A stretch of DNA of 64,000 nt from Lonicera japonica (GCA_021464415.1 CM038469.1:23455901-23519900); one strand, 5' to 3'; counted from the first letter of the stretch, positions 1 to 12,700 are shown. The notes: generated from the sequence alone by a model not told the origin. Program-made: numbers and translations.

Positions 1-3000
1 TGTCCAAGTCGACAAGTTCTATTTTTCAGTTGATTTTATCATCCTCGACATGCAACCAGTGTCAAATCCTGCTAACGAGATTCTGGTTATCCTCGGACGA
101 CCATTTCTTGCCACTTCTAATGCTATAATAAATTGCAAGAACGGAATCGTGAAGTTAACTTTTGGAAACATGACTCTAGAGCTAAACGTGTTTTCTTTGA
201 GCAATCAAAGAGATGACGATGATAATGAGGAGAATGAACACGTGAACATGATAGAGTCATGTATCCAAGACCACTTTGTGGCAAATTTCGAATCGGAGTC
301 AACGGAAGGTTATCTAACCACTTCTGATGACCCCGAGGATTGTATGCAAGTGTTTTCTTTGTCTGACAAACATGTTGAATTCTTGGAAAAAGAGGAAAAC
401 ACACGATCTCCCATCGAAAAGCTTGATGGACAAATGGATCTCAAGTTATTGCCTAGTAACTTGAAGTATGCCTTCTTAGGAGCTTCAGACACTTACCCCG
501 TCATCATTTCGTCCGATCTCTCGGATGAACAAGAGGTAAGATTGGTTAATCTGCTTGGTAAATACAAAAAAGCTTTTGGTTGGACTCTTGCCGACCTTCA
601 AGGTATAAGCCCTTTGATTTGTACGCATAAAATTCATTTAGAGGATGGGGCAAAAACATCGAGAAAATTTCAACACCGGTTGAATCCTAACATGCAAGAA
701 GTGGTTAGGAACGAGGTGTTGAAATTGTTGGATGCAAAGATCATCTATCCGATCTCGGATAGTAAATGGGTTAGTCCAACTCAAGTGGTACCGAAAAAAT
801 TAGGTTTTACTGTAGTCAAAAACGAATCAAACGAGTTGATTCCGCAAAGAGTCACCACCGGGTGGCGAATGTGTATTGACTACCGTAAACTCAATGAGGC
901 AACTCGTAAAGATCATTTCCCCCTCCCTTTTTTGGATCAAACTCTAGAGAGGGTAGCGGGCCATGAATATTACTCTTTCCTCGATGGTTTTTTTGGGTAC
1001 AATCAAATTGAGATTGACCTAGATGATCAAGAAAAAACTACCTTTACATGTCCTTTTGGCACCTTCGCTTATCAAAGAATGCCCTTTGGTCTATGTAATG
1101 CATCGGCCACTTTCCAACGGTGTATGCTAAGTATTTTTAGCGATATGGTGGAAAGAACTTTGGAAGTTTTTATGGATGACTTTACCGTCTATGGTAAGTC
1201 ATTCGACAATTGCTTGACTAACCTGGAACAGGTCTTGGGAAGATGCGTGGAAAAACAATTGGTATTGAACTGGGAGAAGTTCCATTTTATGGTTACCAAG
1301 GGAATTGTTTTGGGGCACATCATTTCGTCAGAAGGAATTGAAGTGGATAAAGCAAAAATCGAGTTGATTGCTAAACTTCCTACACCCAAGAATGTCAAAG
1401 ATGTTCGATCCTTTCTAGGACATGCCGGGTTTTATAGGAGGTTTATCAAGAACTTCAGTTCCATTTTCAAGCCGATGTGTAGTCTACTTCTCAAGGATGC
1501 ACCCTTTGAGTGGGATGTCAAGTGCGAGGAAGCCTTTGTCTCTCTAAAGCATATGCTCACTACTGCACCGATTATGCAGACACCGGACTGGAGCTTGCCA
1601 TTCGAGCTCATGTGCGACGCAAGTGACTATGCGGTGTGAGCGGTTCTTGGTCAACGGAAAGACAAGAAACCGGGTGTGATATATTACGCAAGTAGGACCT
1701 TGAATGATGCGCAAATGAACTACACCACGACAGAGAAAGAGCTTCTAGCAATTGTCTTCGCCCTAGACAAGTTCCGATCCTATTTGATAGGATCGCCAAT
1801 TGTGATTTTTACGGATCACGCGGCGTTGAAGTACCTATTCACAAAGAAAGATGCCAAGCCGCGGCTTTTGAGGTGGATACTCCTACTGCAAGAATTTCAT
1901 TTGAGCATCAAAGACAAAAAGGGAGTCGAGAATCTGGTAGCCGATCATCTGTCTCGTCTCACTTTTACAAACAAAATTGAAGAAAGCCCGATCCAAGATT
2001 CGTTCCCAGATGAGCAATTGTTGACAATCTCGACACTCCCATGGTATGCCGACATTGTAAACTATCTTGTAACTGACAAGATACCAAAGTCGTGGGGCGT
2101 ACAAGATAGAAAGAAGTTCTTGAGTGAAGTAAGTCGATTCTACTAGGATGAACCATACCTGTTTAAGTATTGTGCGGATCAGATTATCCGACGGTGCATT
2201 CCAGAGGAAGAAGTGGAGAGAGCTCTATCTTTCTGTCATTCTGAGGCTTGCGGAGGACACTTCTCGGCAAAGAAGACCACCGCGAAGATTTTACAAAGTG
2301 GGTTGTATTGGCTGTCGCTCTTTAAAGTCGCGCAACGCTTTTGCAAGGCATGCCAAAGATGCCAAATGCTTAGGGGGATTTCCAAGAGGAACATGATGCC
2401 ACTCAATCCCATTCTGATGATTGAAATCTTCGATTGCTGGGGCATCGACTTCATGGGACCGTTCCCATCCTCTTACGGTAATCTGTACATTTTAGTTGCC
2501 GTAGATTATGTTTCAAAATGGGTGGAAGCCCAAGCATGCAAGAAAAATGATCACAAAGTGGTGATCCGATTTCTGAAAGAACACATTCTTGCATGTTTTG
2601 GCACTCCCAAGGCAATAATAAGCGATGGCGGTACTCACTTTTGCAACAAACCATTTCAATCATTAATGCAAAAGTATGGTGTAAACCACAAAGTATCGCT
2701 CGCTTATCATCCCCAAACTAATGGTCAAGCCGAGTTGGCAAATAGGGAGATCAAACAGATCTAGAGAAAACGGTAAACCCGAATCGCAAGGATTGGTCGT
2801 TAAGACTGACCGATGCACTTTGGGCTTACCGTACTGCGTATAAAACAACTCTAGATATGTCTCCTTATCGCATTGTGTACGGAAAACCATGTCATTTGCC
2901 AGTAGAGTTGGAACACAAATCATACTGGGCAACTAAGATGGTTAACTGTGATTTGGAAAAGGCCGGGCTTGACCGTAAGTTGCAAATTGATGAAATAGAG

Positions 3001-3327
3001 GAACTGAGAAGAAATGCTTATGACAATGCGAAGATAAGCAAGGAACGTGCCAAAATTTTTCATGATAAATCTATTTTGAGAAAAGAATTCAAACTTTGGC
3101 ACAAAGTTCTTGTTTATGATACTCGTCTGCATCTCTTTCCGGGAAAGTTAAAGTCTCGTTGGACCGGCCCCTACATCGTCCGTCATGTATTTCTTTTTGG
3201 GGCTGTGAATGTTGAGGATCCCAAAACCGGCTACATTTTCAAGGTGAATGGACAACGTCTTAAGCCGTTTTTGGAATTCCCAATTCGAGAGGAGTCCACC
3301 CTTCTCGAAGACCCGACTTATGCCTAA
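1..3327 (+). pseudogene. Athila pol polyprotein remnant (protease end, RT, RNase H, integrase)
   Basis: The reading frame is open from base 2, so the start is outside the window. It begins in the protease C-terminal part. RT follows; its FMDD box is encoded at 1169-1180. RNase H starts near 1600 (CDASD) and continues past an in-frame TGA at 1637-1639. A second in-frame stop, TAG, is at 2144-2146. Integrase has the HHCC finger near 2230-2360 and the D, D and E positions near 2440, 2620 and 2735. A one-base loss near 2760 shifts the frame, and the integrase tail with a WTGPY module resumes to the TAA at 3325-3327. Three lesions make it a pseudogene. It is closely similar throughout to the open pol of element 3. 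Confidence 0.92.
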
Positions 3328-3339
3328 AAGGCATGGGTC
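3315..3339 (+). promoter_or_regulatory. Hairpin enclosing the pol stop codon
   Basis: An inverted repeat, ATGCC at 3320-3324 and GGCAT at 3330-3334, with an outer GAC/GTC, places the TAA stop codon of pol in its loop. The same structure, with changed but still paired bases, is present in elements 2, 3 and 4. Its role is unknown; termination control or RNA end formation are possibilities. Confidence 0.55.
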
Positions 3340-3497
3340 GATTTTGTAAATAATGTTTTTGTTAGTGTTTTTTTTTTAGTTTCAGGAATCATCATCGGAG
3401 AATCGGGTGTCATTAAGTCTGAACGGATCAAGTTGAGGGGAGCAGTAAGGTGTTTCGGTGCGAAGAGGGCAAAGAAAATTTTTCTGGCAGATTGGTC

Positions 3498-3681
3498 CAT
3501 GATCGATCATGCCCTTCCCATGATCGATCATGGAAGAAAATTTTTCTCAGGCAGCATATGGCATGATCGATCATGGGAGAGGAGGTACTTGGGCAGAAGG
3601 CAGCATGATCGATCATGGTCACCCCATGATCGATCATTGTACAAATTTTCAGTTGGGCAGAATAACCCATGATCGATCATG
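3498..3681 (+). repeat. Cluster of six CATGATCGATCATG palindromes
   Basis: Six copies of a 14-bp palindrome occur in 184 bp, at 3498, 3519, 3562, 3604, 3625 and 3668; the fifth has one mismatch in its last base. Spacing is irregular. The cluster lies about 300-480 bp upstream of the extra ORF start at 3975, between pol and that ORF. The same word occurs three times in the LTR of this element (6766-6843). Confidence 0.9.
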
Positions 3682-3974
3682 GTCCCGTAATAAAACAGGG
3701 GATCCGTTTCTAAACCCCCATTTTTCACTTCTCCTTCTCCCAAATCCTCTCCAAACCCTAGCCCCTCTTCCCCCATTGATCCAAAACCCTCCCCAAACAC
3801 CATTACCAACCTTCCCAACCTAGAATCAACCATCAAATCTTCCAATTTCAAACATCACTCATCAAACCCATCCAAAAATCCCCCTTTTTCCTCTCTCCTC
3901 ACCAATTTCGGGCCCTATCAAATCAAATCTCAAAATTTCTCATCTCTCCCTCCTCTAAAGCATATTACTCTCTT
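3682..3974 (+). promoter_or_regulatory. Leader between the palindrome cluster and the extra ORF
   Basis: This C/T-rich noncoding stretch has many CCC, TCC and CAAATC runs, like a plant 5' untranslated leader. It contains no supported gene. It lies between the palindromes and the ATG of the extra ORF, and a reverse-strand counterpart exists in element 2 at 23163-23450. I infer that it is the transcribed leader of an internal promoter. Confidence 0.45.
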
Positions 3975-5159
3975 ATGGCTTCCTCTAACCCTCCCACCAA
4001 GCCTCTTAAAATTCAAGCCGCAAGGGGTGGCTACCGCGGTTTTCGAAGCCGCCAAGAATTCGATTGGTGGAATTACGCTTTCAAGACGAGGACGGTAGTG
4101 ATTGAGAGGCCGGTCTACATCGGTACGCTGGACGATTTCCCTCAACGAGCAACGTTTGAGCAATATCCGGAGTGGATTAATTACTTGCGTGAACAAGGTA
4201 CTCCATGTAACCTCACCATTTTTCGTGAATTTGTTGCAAGTTTAATTCAAGTTCCAAATACATCATATAGATATGTTGCTCATGTTCGAGGCAAGACGGT
4301 TCATTTTAACCTCGAGGTGTTGAGTGAGATTACGGGAATCCCGGCCTTACCACCCAATGCTCATGACCTTCCTTATTCAGATGGCACCCCTTATGTAGAG
4401 CCAACGGCTAATGCTTTAGCCGCATTTCTCGCCGGTGAGCCTAGGGAATGGATTGGAAACCAATTGGATAGGAATAACATACTCGAGGCCTTTAGGACTC
4501 TTTGGCTAGTAGTTGCCAACGCTTTGGACCCGACTTCACATACCCAACACTTGTACCCTTCTCAAGCGTATGTGCTATACGCTATTGCAACAAACAAGCG
4601 TTGTTGTTTGTTTCGTCACATCATTGGGCGAATTGCTAGAATCATAGACTTGGTCGCCCACAATGAAACAATCAAATTTGGGTCTTTGATCACCAAGGTA
4701 TGTTTGCGAGTGGGGGTAACTGAGAGAGATGGGGATGTGAAGAAAATGCCTCGAGCGCCACTGAACCGATCAACCCAAACTCGAGCCGCTGGTCAATTAA
4801 GGAACCGACCAAGTTCTTCAACCGCACCTCCTCAAGATGAGTCTGAAGAAGACGGGGCATAGGAAGCCGGAGCAGATCTCCCAGGGCCCTCAAGGCGGAG
4901 AACACGGGCAAGTTCTGGGCCGGTAGATGAGTCTAGGGAATTTTTGAGAGAGCAATTTGAGCAAATGAATGCCACGATGCACGCTGGGTTTGATACTCTT
5001 ATTTCGAGGCTGGATGATATGCTGGTCCGCCAAGATCATATGGAGGCGGAGATTGCTTCTAGGGTGGAAGTTCATATGGCGGCACAGCAGGAGTTCATAC
5101 GCCAGCAGTTCGAGGCGTTGTATAGTCGTTTTCCCCCGCCCCCACCTCCCGGCCTGTGA
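3975..5159 (+). pseudogene. Extra ORF after integrase (395 codons, one internal stop)
   Basis: This frame follows integrase in the position where Athila elements carry an env-like or other extra ORF. From the ATG at 3975 it is open except for one TAG at 4860-4862, and it ends at 5157-5159. The N-terminal two thirds (residues about 30-250) resemble the domain found in plant 'putative transposon' proteins that contain a VRGK-x-F...LSEITGIP segment. Then come a basic/acidic low-complexity linker, a likely coiled coil rich in Q, E, R and M, and a proline tail (PPPPPPGL). Element 2 carries a homologue of exactly the same length (21978-23162). I see no clear signal peptide or membrane segment, so I do not call it an envelope protein. 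Its function is unknown. Confidence 0.75.
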
Positions 5160-6498
5160 TGATATTTGCTAATTCTGAAAACTCTTTAAGTATTTATATT
5201 TATGCTTAGCTTTATTTTATTTCTTTTTGGGTTGTATTAGAGTTCAGACATGATGTTAACTTTAGAACTTGCTTTTAATGGTTGAATGTTATGGTTTTTG
5301 CTGTTGAATTCTAATTCTAACCCGTTTTGTGTATAGTTGTTGTTTATCTCTTATTTTTGTTTCATGGAAAGCAAAGCCAAAGTAGCGCCCGTGCATTTTC
5401 TTGTTCTCTCCCCATTAAGGACAATGGTTGTCTCAAGTTGAGGGGTGTACGCTACGTTTTGAGTTTTCTTTTTATTATGGCTTGCTTTTGTCTATTTCCA
5501 TGAGTAGAAGAGATGTGTTTCAAATTTTTTTGAGAAGTTTGAAAATTGATGATTGATTGATGTTTTGTTCAATGAAGACTATTGATTCTTTAGCTTTTGG
5601 CATGAATTCTTTGATTTGGATAGGAATTTGAATGATAATCTAAATTGCCTTGCTCCACTTAGTCTCATTTCTCGTTATATTCTCTTGCTCCGCATGCTAG
5701 ATTGCTTTGGTTGTTTCCAATTCGGTAATAACACTTAGATTCATTTTCATTGAGAGAAGAGAAATTTTTGTCCAAAAATGATGGAAGCTCGTTCGAAAAG
5801 ATCCTCCAATGAGAGGACAAAAGCATAGCACTTTGATAACTTGGATGACTTTTATCCTAATATTGACTTAAAGCTTCACTTGACTAAATCTTAAGTCTCT
5901 TTGTCTAATATTATGGATGGGTATAGGTTGCCATATGGGAAAGGGTGAATAGCTTCCTTTGAGCTCCAATGAATAAGCAGAATTTTGAGAAAATTTCATA
6001 AGTGAGACCGCTGCCTCCCATAGAGATGCAAACCGCCCTGATCTAATTTAGCAAAAATTTCCAAGAAAAGATAAAGAAAGTGCTTAGAATTGACAAATCT
6101 CGGAGCTTTTGTTTTTGAAAAAGTTCTCTCTTCCTTCTCAAATGACTATGACTCTTTGTGTTTATATTGAATTGCTTGAATCGAAGTCTAGTATGTGAGC
6201 ATTGGAGAATATGGGATTGTGTTCTAAAGGAGATAGGCGAATTAGATGATCATTCAAAAGTCCATCGTTCTGGAAAATTGATAGTAATGCCTCTTGCTTT
6301 GCACATTGAAACTTGAATCTTCATTCTCATCATTCATCATGATCAAACTTCTAATGTTTGTAGGTATCATTTCTGAAAACCTTCACGAGATGCAACTCAT
6401 CTTCTTTGGGAACATAGAAGTTAACAATTTTTTTTGTATAGCGTAGTGCTGTTGTAATTATTATATTTTTGTCTTGCTAAGGGACTAGCAAGAGATCA
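5160..6498 (+). other. Athila 3' noncoding region, element 1
   Basis: About 1.3 kb of AT-rich DNA without a supported gene lies between the extra ORF and the LTR. It is conserved in reverse orientation in element 2 (20650-21977) and in part in element 3 (8170-8905), for example the block near 5920-6010 that matches 21130-21260. Such long 3' regions are usual for Athila. Confidence 0.75.
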
Positions 6499-6510
6499 GT
6501 TTAAGGGAGT
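6499..6510 (+). other. Polypurine tract of element 1
   Basis: A short purine-rich run containing AAGGGAG lies directly before the TGATAAACGC start of the 3' LTR. This is the expected place for the plus-strand primer. Confidence 0.7.
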
Positions 6511-8158
6511 TGATAAACGCATAATATTGTCATGCATAAGCTCTTTCCCGGAGTCGCATGACGCGTTTGTTGCTTTAATTCTGCCTAATTATCCACTTAT
6601 CTCGAGATTAGTGTCTTAGCAAGTTTGTATCTAACATCGTCCCGCTAGGAGTGCTTTGGTTGTGTTTCTTTGTGTTTATAGGCATAGGATGCAATGGCCC
6701 TCGAAGTACTGATCAAGCGCTAGTGAAAAGCTCCCAAAATGCTGATATGAGGAATTTCCCAGACGCATGATCGATCATGGGTACCCCATGATCGATCATG
6801 GTGCAAACTGGTCTTCAGGCAGACAACCCCATGATCGATCATGGCCTGGCGGGGACAGCCACCAACTCCTGCTTTTAGCCTTATTTCGTGGATTGATGTT
6901 CCTAGATATTTTCCCTTGTATTGTTTATTAGTTTTTTGGTACTCCTTTAGCTTGAGATGAGTCTAGGGGAGGGGAATATACATTATTATCTAGTTTTTCA
7001 TACTTAGAGTTTTAGAGAGAGGTGAGAGCTCATTGTGGAGTGTTCTTCATTTCTCCATTGTAAGTGTTTAATTTTGTAAGAATGCTTTCTTCTTCTATGA
7101 TATTTGTTTTTGCATCTATTATGGAGTAGTCTATTACTAAGGTTATGGAGGTTGATTGCGATATGATTTTTGGTGATTAATGGCTCAATCCATATTTAAA
7201 GTTTGATAAATATTTGTGAATCTTCTTCTTCTTCTTCATCTCTTTCATTATTTCAAGCTTTCTAGGTATTTTCATTTTCAGTTAAGACTTTTTATGCCTT
7301 GTATATTTAGTTCTTGGTTGTTAATGAACATACAACATATTTATATGGTTCTAGAAGGCTTGTAGTCTCTTTCCCCCATCCATGGAGTTTTTCCCTTTTT
7401 ATAGATTTTATGAATAGTTCTCAAAACTCCATATATGGATTATAAATTTGTCTAGCTTATCTTTGATTCATTTATTGATATAAGGAGTGCTTCTTACACT
7501 TTATGTGATACTTAGACTCTTTATTTTCTACCATAAGTGATAAATGATGAGTTGACTAATTTATCCCATAAACTTCATTCCGTTTCATTGTTAGGATTCA
7601 CTTTATAATTTTCATTCTTTAAATCATGAGATTACTACACTTTCTTTATGTTAAATCTTTTAATGATGAGTTTGTCATATCTATCTCGGATTAGCTTCAT
7701 CGGGAATGGGTTGTCTTGCTTCACACCCGTAGCTAAGAGTTAGGAATGATAACCTCGTCTTAGGTGGGATGTCGTTTGTCTCTCTCTTGATATAGCTTCA
7801 ACCCGGGAATGAGTCGCCTAGCGTCGCACCCTTTGCTATTGAGAGAAACACCAACATTCCCCATATCTCGAGAAACCTAGTGTTGTAATCTTTGTATGAG
7901 CTAGTGATCACCGTCTCTTAAATCGTAACTAGCCTCCACCTACCTTAGTGCGTTCTTAGCAATTTTCACAACCGTTTTACATTTCTGTCATTTCAAAACC
8001 AATCCAACTTACAAAAATCAGAAACCCATTTAATCCGTAATCCATTCCATACCTTTTAACTTATCCCTGTGGTTCGACACTCGGACTTCCGAGACTTTAT
8101 TACAACTTGACGTGCCTGTACTTGGGCTACATCGAAGCGCGTTATTTTAGTTGCGTCA
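6511..8158 (+). repeat. 3' LTR of element 1 (Athila family A)
   Basis: The LTR is 1648 bp long, begins TGATAAACGC and ends GTTGCGTCA. It is the reverse-complement match of the 1649-bp LTR at 18989-20637. It carries three CATGATCGATCATG palindromes at 6766, 6787 and 6830, about 255-330 bp from its 5' end, and a GA-rich stretch after them. The right edge abuts element 3 interior sequence. Confidence 0.9.
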
Positions 8159-8906
8159 TCTTTTTTTTTTTTTTTATGAACAACGGAAGCTATTCACCCT
8201 TTTTCCACATGGTAACCTTTGCCTATCCTTAATATTAGACAAAACGACTTATGAATTTAGTCAAGTGAAGCTTAAAGTCAATATTAAGTTTAAAAGTCAT
8301 CCAAGTTCTCAATTTTTTTGTAAGTGCCATGCATGTGTCTCCTCTAAAGAGGATCTTTCCGAAAGAGCTTTTATTGCATTTGAACATTACTTCTCTCTAC
8401 ACAAGATGAAAATCACTCTATGTGATACCAAAGACTAAGTCAAGCCACAACATTATGCATATTCATAGGAAACCACAAGGCTCAAGAATCTAAATAAAGC
8501 AATGCCATAGAGATTATCACCCAACTACCTATCCGGATTAAGAATTTAATGCCAAAACCCATCAATTCAAGGACAATTCTAAAAAAATTTATCATCATTT
8601 TTCAAACTTCGATAAGATGGTGAAATCGATCCTAGCATGGAAAAAATTAACATGAAAGAAAGCATGCTTGAGAATTTGATATTTGAGAGTGCTCACCCCC
8701 AACTTAAAGTTGGCATTGTCCTCAATGCTTTTGAAGACAACGAAAAAAATGGGCGAATTCTTGAAAAATTGCTTTCCAATTTCTCCAAAATGAAGCTAGG
8801 ATTAATTTCAAAGCTACAATATATACAAAAATCTAAGAAAAACGGGTTAGCATTAGTCAAACATAACATGCAAAATTAAAGCTCAAGCCATCACAAGTAG
8901 TTATGT
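8159..8906 (-). other. Athila 3' noncoding remnant, element 3
   Basis: This AT-rich DNA matches the middle of the 3' noncoding region of element 2 (21190-21900) and element 1. It starts with a T-run beside the element 1 LTR. Short open frames here (8151-8438, 8637-8879) lack any family features and are not called. Confidence 0.65.
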
Positions 8907-9041
8907 TTAGATAATCCAACAACCCAAAAAGAAAATAAAGCAAAATAAAATAAAAACAACAATAAATAAAAATGGAGTTTCAAAGTTAGGAGGAGTGACC
9001 GTGCTTCTTCTTGGATTTGGGTTGGTAGAGGATGATGCCAT
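8907..9041 (-). pseudogene. Start of the extra ORF, truncated by internal deletion
   Basis: The minus-strand ATG at 9039-9041 opens with MASSSTNPNP, like the MASSNPPTK start of the extra ORF in elements 1 and 2. After about 20 codons it runs directly into sequence equivalent to the 3' noncoding DNA, and it stops after 44 codons at 8907-8909. More than 1 kb, including the whole conserved domain and coiled coil, has been deleted. The hydrophobic tail of this short frame is a product of the deletion, not a recognised domain. Confidence 0.6.
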
Positions 9042-9697
9042 TGGAGCTTGGGAGAAATGGGTTTTGAAAATTTTGGTGGGTTTATGAGAGGCTCGAAATT
9101 AGGGATCTATGGGGTCGAAATTCAAGATTTGGGTGGAAATTAATGGATGAGAGTGAAGGTTGTGTGCTTGAGATGATAAATGGGTAGAATAAAAGGCAAA
9201 AATCTGAATTTTTGGTGAGGATTTTGAAAATGGAGGTGGGGTGAAGGGTTTGAATTTTTAGCGAGAGAGTGACGGGTTTGATGTTTTATGGGTAAAAATG
9301 GAGAAAGTGGTGAAGGATTAGAAGGATTTAGAGGGTGTATGGGCTTCAATGGAGGATTTGGTAGAGTAATTTTGGTGTTTGGGAAGGTGAAGAGAGGTGT
9401 AATGGAGGTTGGGAGGGAGAAAGGCTCGAAATGGGGAAGAAAGGCTCGAAATGGGGAAGAAAGGGGCTAAAAAAAAAAATATTATTTTTTTTTTTTTTTT
9501 TGGAAAAATCACCTCTGATCAATCAGCCATGCACCAGTGGACTCCAAATTTTTTTGAAACTTTGATTTTTTGGCTTTTGGTCCATTCACTCTAGTACCTC
9601 CAAGTTTGCTGCTTTTACAAAATGGTCCCTGAACTTTCCCGAAGTGTGACGATATTCCTAAAACTCTAGAAAATAAACAAAAATTATATACAAACAT
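9042..9697 (-). promoter_or_regulatory. Leader between pol and the truncated extra ORF
   Basis: Noncoding DNA, purine-rich on the plus strand (G/A runs at 9040-9470), so C/T-rich on the coding strand like the leader in element 1. A 24-bp segment is repeated in tandem near 9420-9460, and there are A and T runs at 9470-9501. One imperfect CTCTGATCAATCAG palindrome is at 9514-9527; this is the same word as the cluster in this element's LTR. Confidence 0.5.
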
Positions 9698-9722
9698 GAC
9701 CTACGCTTGTTAGGCGTAGGTC
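9698..9722 (-). promoter_or_regulatory. Hairpin enclosing the pol stop codon, element 3
   Basis: A perfect 9-bp stem (GACCTACGC at 9698-9706 and GCGTAGGTC at 9714-9722) has a 7-base loop that contains the stop codon of pol (9710-9712). It is the strongest of the four copies of this structure in the window. Confidence 0.65.
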
Positions 9723-12700
9723 GGGTCGCTTAGAGGGGTGGACTCCTCTAGCGTTGGAATTTCCAAAAACGATTTTAATCTTTGCCCGTTAACTTTGAAT
9801 TCAAAACCCGTTTTTGGATCAACCACCGTCACGGCCCCAAATGGAAATACATGCTTGACAATGTAGGGGCCGGTCCAACGAGACTTTAATTTTTCGGGAA
9901 AGAGGTGGAGACGCGTATCATAAACAAGGACTTTTTGACCAAGTTTGAAATCTTTTCTCAAAATCGATTTATCATGAAATTTTTTCGCCTTTTCCTTGCT
10001 TAATTTTGAATTTTGATACGCGTCTCTCCTCAATTCCTCCAATTCCTCTATTTGCAACATCCGGTTTTTACCGGATTTCTCAAAACCACTATTCACCAAT
10101 TTTATTGCCCAAAATGATTTATGTTCCAATTCAACGGGCAAGTGACAAGGCTTGCCATACACAATGCGATATGGCGACATCCCGAGAGTTGTTTTGAAAG
10201 CGGTTCGGTAAGCCCAAAGAGCATCGTTTAGCCGCAATGACCAATCTTTGCGATTCGGATTTACCGTTTTTTCTAAAATTTGTTTTATCTCTCGGTTTGC
10301 AAGCTCCGCTTGCCCATTTGTTTGAGGATGATAAGCGAGGGACACCTTATGGTTTACACCATATTTTTGCATTAAAGATTCAAAAGGTTTGTTGCGAAAA
10401 TGTGAGCCTCCATCACTTATTATTGCCTTTGGGGTGCCAAATCTTGCAAGAATATTATCTTTTAAAAATCGAATCACAACTTTGTGATCATTTGTTCTGC
10501 AAGCTAAGGCCTTCACCCATTTGGAAACATAATCAACCGCAAGAAGGATATAGAGATTACCAAAAGAAGATGAGAACGGTCCCATGAAGTCAATGCCCCA
10601 ACAATCGAAGATTTCAACCACGAGGATCGGGTTGAGAGGCATCATGCTTTTTCTTGTGATTCCTCCAAGCATTTGGCATCTCGGGCAAGCTTTGCAAAAG
10701 GCGTGGGCATCCTTGAACATCGTTGGCCAATAAAGGTCACATTGTAAAATCTTGGCGGCCGTCTTCTTGGCCGAGAAGTGTCCACCAAAAGCTTCATTAT
10801 GGCAAAAGCTTAGAACTCTTTCGAACTCGTCATTGGGAATACATCGGCGAATGATTTGATCCACCCCATACTTGAACAAGTACGGGTCATCCCAATAGAA
10901 CCGGTTGACCTCGGACAAGAATTTTCTTCGATCTTGGGCATTCCAATGGCTTGGCAACTTTTCGGTGACAAGATAATTCACGCTATCGGCATACCATGGT
11001 GAAGAAGAGATTGTGAATAGTTGCTCATCCGGAAAAGAGTCTTTAATAGCACTCTCTTCAATGTGGTCGGTGAATGAAAGGCGAGATAAATGATCCGCCA
11101 CCACATTTTCGACACCCTTCTTATCTTTTATGAAAAGATTAAATTCTTGTAGGAGAAGAATCCATCTTAGAAGCCTTGGCTTTGCATCTTTCTTTGTGAA
11201 AAGATACTTGAGGGCCGCATGATCGGTGAAAATGACAATAGGTGACCCAATGAGGTAAGACCGAAATTTGTCGAGGGCAAAGACAATAGCCAAGAGTTCT
11301 TTCTCGGTGGTGGTGTAGTTTATTTGAGCCTCATTGAGAGTTCGGCTCGCATAGTAAATGACTCCAGGCTTTTTGTCTTTTCTTTGACCGAGGACCGCCC
11401 CAACGGCATAATCACTTGCGTCGCACATGAGTTCAAATGGTAAACTCCAATCGGGGGTTTGCATGATGGGTGCGGTAGTGAGCATGTGTTTGAGTTTTAA
11501 AAAGGCTTCTTCACATTCCTTTGTCCATTCAAATGGGACATCTTTCAAGAGTAATTTGCACATGGGTTTAGCAACGGTGCTAAAATTTTGAATGAACCTT
11601 CGGTAGAATCCGGCATGCCCCAAGAATGAACGAACATCCTTGATTGACTTGGGGGTGGGGAGCTTTGAGATGAGCTTGATTTTCGCCTTGTCTACTTCAA
11701 TGCCTTTGCCCGATACAACATGGCCCAATACAATGCCCTTTGTCACCATGAAGTGGCATTTCTCCCAATTGAGGACGAGTTGCTTCTCGACGCACCTTTC
11801 TAAAACATGTTCAACATTGAGCAAACAATTATCGAACGACTTACCGTAAACGGTAAAGTCGTCCATAAAAACCTCTAGAGTTTTTTCAACCATATCACTA
11901 AATATGCTCAACATACATCTTTGAAAAGTAGCCGGTGCATTGCACAAACCAAAAGGCATTTTTCGATAAGCAAAAGTACCAAATGAACATGTGAAGGTTG
12001 TTTTTTCTTGGTCCTCAAGATCAATTTCGATTTGGTTATACCCCGAAAATTCGTCTAAAAAAGAATATAACTCATGACCCGCTACTCTTTCAAGTGTTTG
12101 ATCTAAAAACGGGAGAGGGAAATGGTCCTTTCTAGTGACTTCATTTAACTTACGGTAGTCTATGCACATTCGCCACCCGGTGGTGACTCTTTGAGGTATC
12201 AACTCATCATTTTCATTTTTTACTACTGTAAGCCCAGATTTTTTAGGTACAACTTGGGTCGAACTCACCCATTTGCTATCCGAAATTGGATAGATGATCT
12301 TGGCGTCAAGCAATTTCAACACCTCGGTTCTTACTACTTCTTGCATGTGAGGGTTTAACCGGCGTTGAAATTGTCTTGATGGCTTTGCACCTTCTTCCAA
12401 GTGAATTTTGTGAGTGCAAATCAATGGACTAATTCCTCGGAGGTCGGCTAACTTCCACCCAAAAGATTTTCGATACTTACTTAACATACTTACCAACCGT
12501 TCTTCTTGATCATTTGAGAGTTCGGAAGAAATTACCACGGGGTAAGTTTCAAAAGCACCTAGGAAAGCGTACTTTAAATTGCTAGGAAGGGGCTTGAGCT
12601 CCATCTTTCCTTCAAGCTTTGGCGGTTCCACTTGTGCATTTTCTTCATTTTTCAAGAGTTCTTCCTTGTTCCTATCATCCAAAGAAAACACATGCACACA

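Larger units (their letters stand above)
1..8158 (+). mobile_element. Athila-type Ty3/gypsy retrotransposon, element 1 (left end outside window)
   Basis: In order, this element has a decayed pro-RT-RNase H-integrase pol, a palindrome-rich leader, an extra ORF, about 1.35 kb of noncoding DNA, a purine-rich tract and a 3' LTR. The order of domains (RNase H before integrase), the FMDD form of the RT catalytic box and an extra ORF after integrase are typical of the Athila lineage of Metaviridae. The gag, primer site and 5' LTR lie left of the window. The LTR is the same family as that of element 2 at 18989-34912. The base pairs after the LTR (TCTTT, 8159-8163) would be one target-site copy. The DNA to the right is the interior of element 3, so element 1 probably inserted into element 3. 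Confidence 0.9.

Noticed and set aside
3498..3681. CRISPR-like array
   Set aside because: The repeats are 14-bp palindromes with uneven spacers of 7-30 bp, in a plant retrotransposon; no cas genes.
3433..3823. Frames encoding repeated MIDHG/HDRSW peptides near 3433-3851, 24386-24746 and 29323-29505
   Set aside because: The repeated peptides are translations of the palindromes in whichever frame is open, on both strands. Noncoding leader sequence explains them better.
9140..9512. Overlapping frames on both strands in the leader of element 3
   Set aside because: They arise from purine-rich DNA on one strand and C/T-rich DNA on the other, matching the noncoding leaders of elements 1 and 2.
10006..11849. 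Plus-strand frames inside the pol of element 3
   Set aside because: They are antisense shadows of the intact minus-strand pol.
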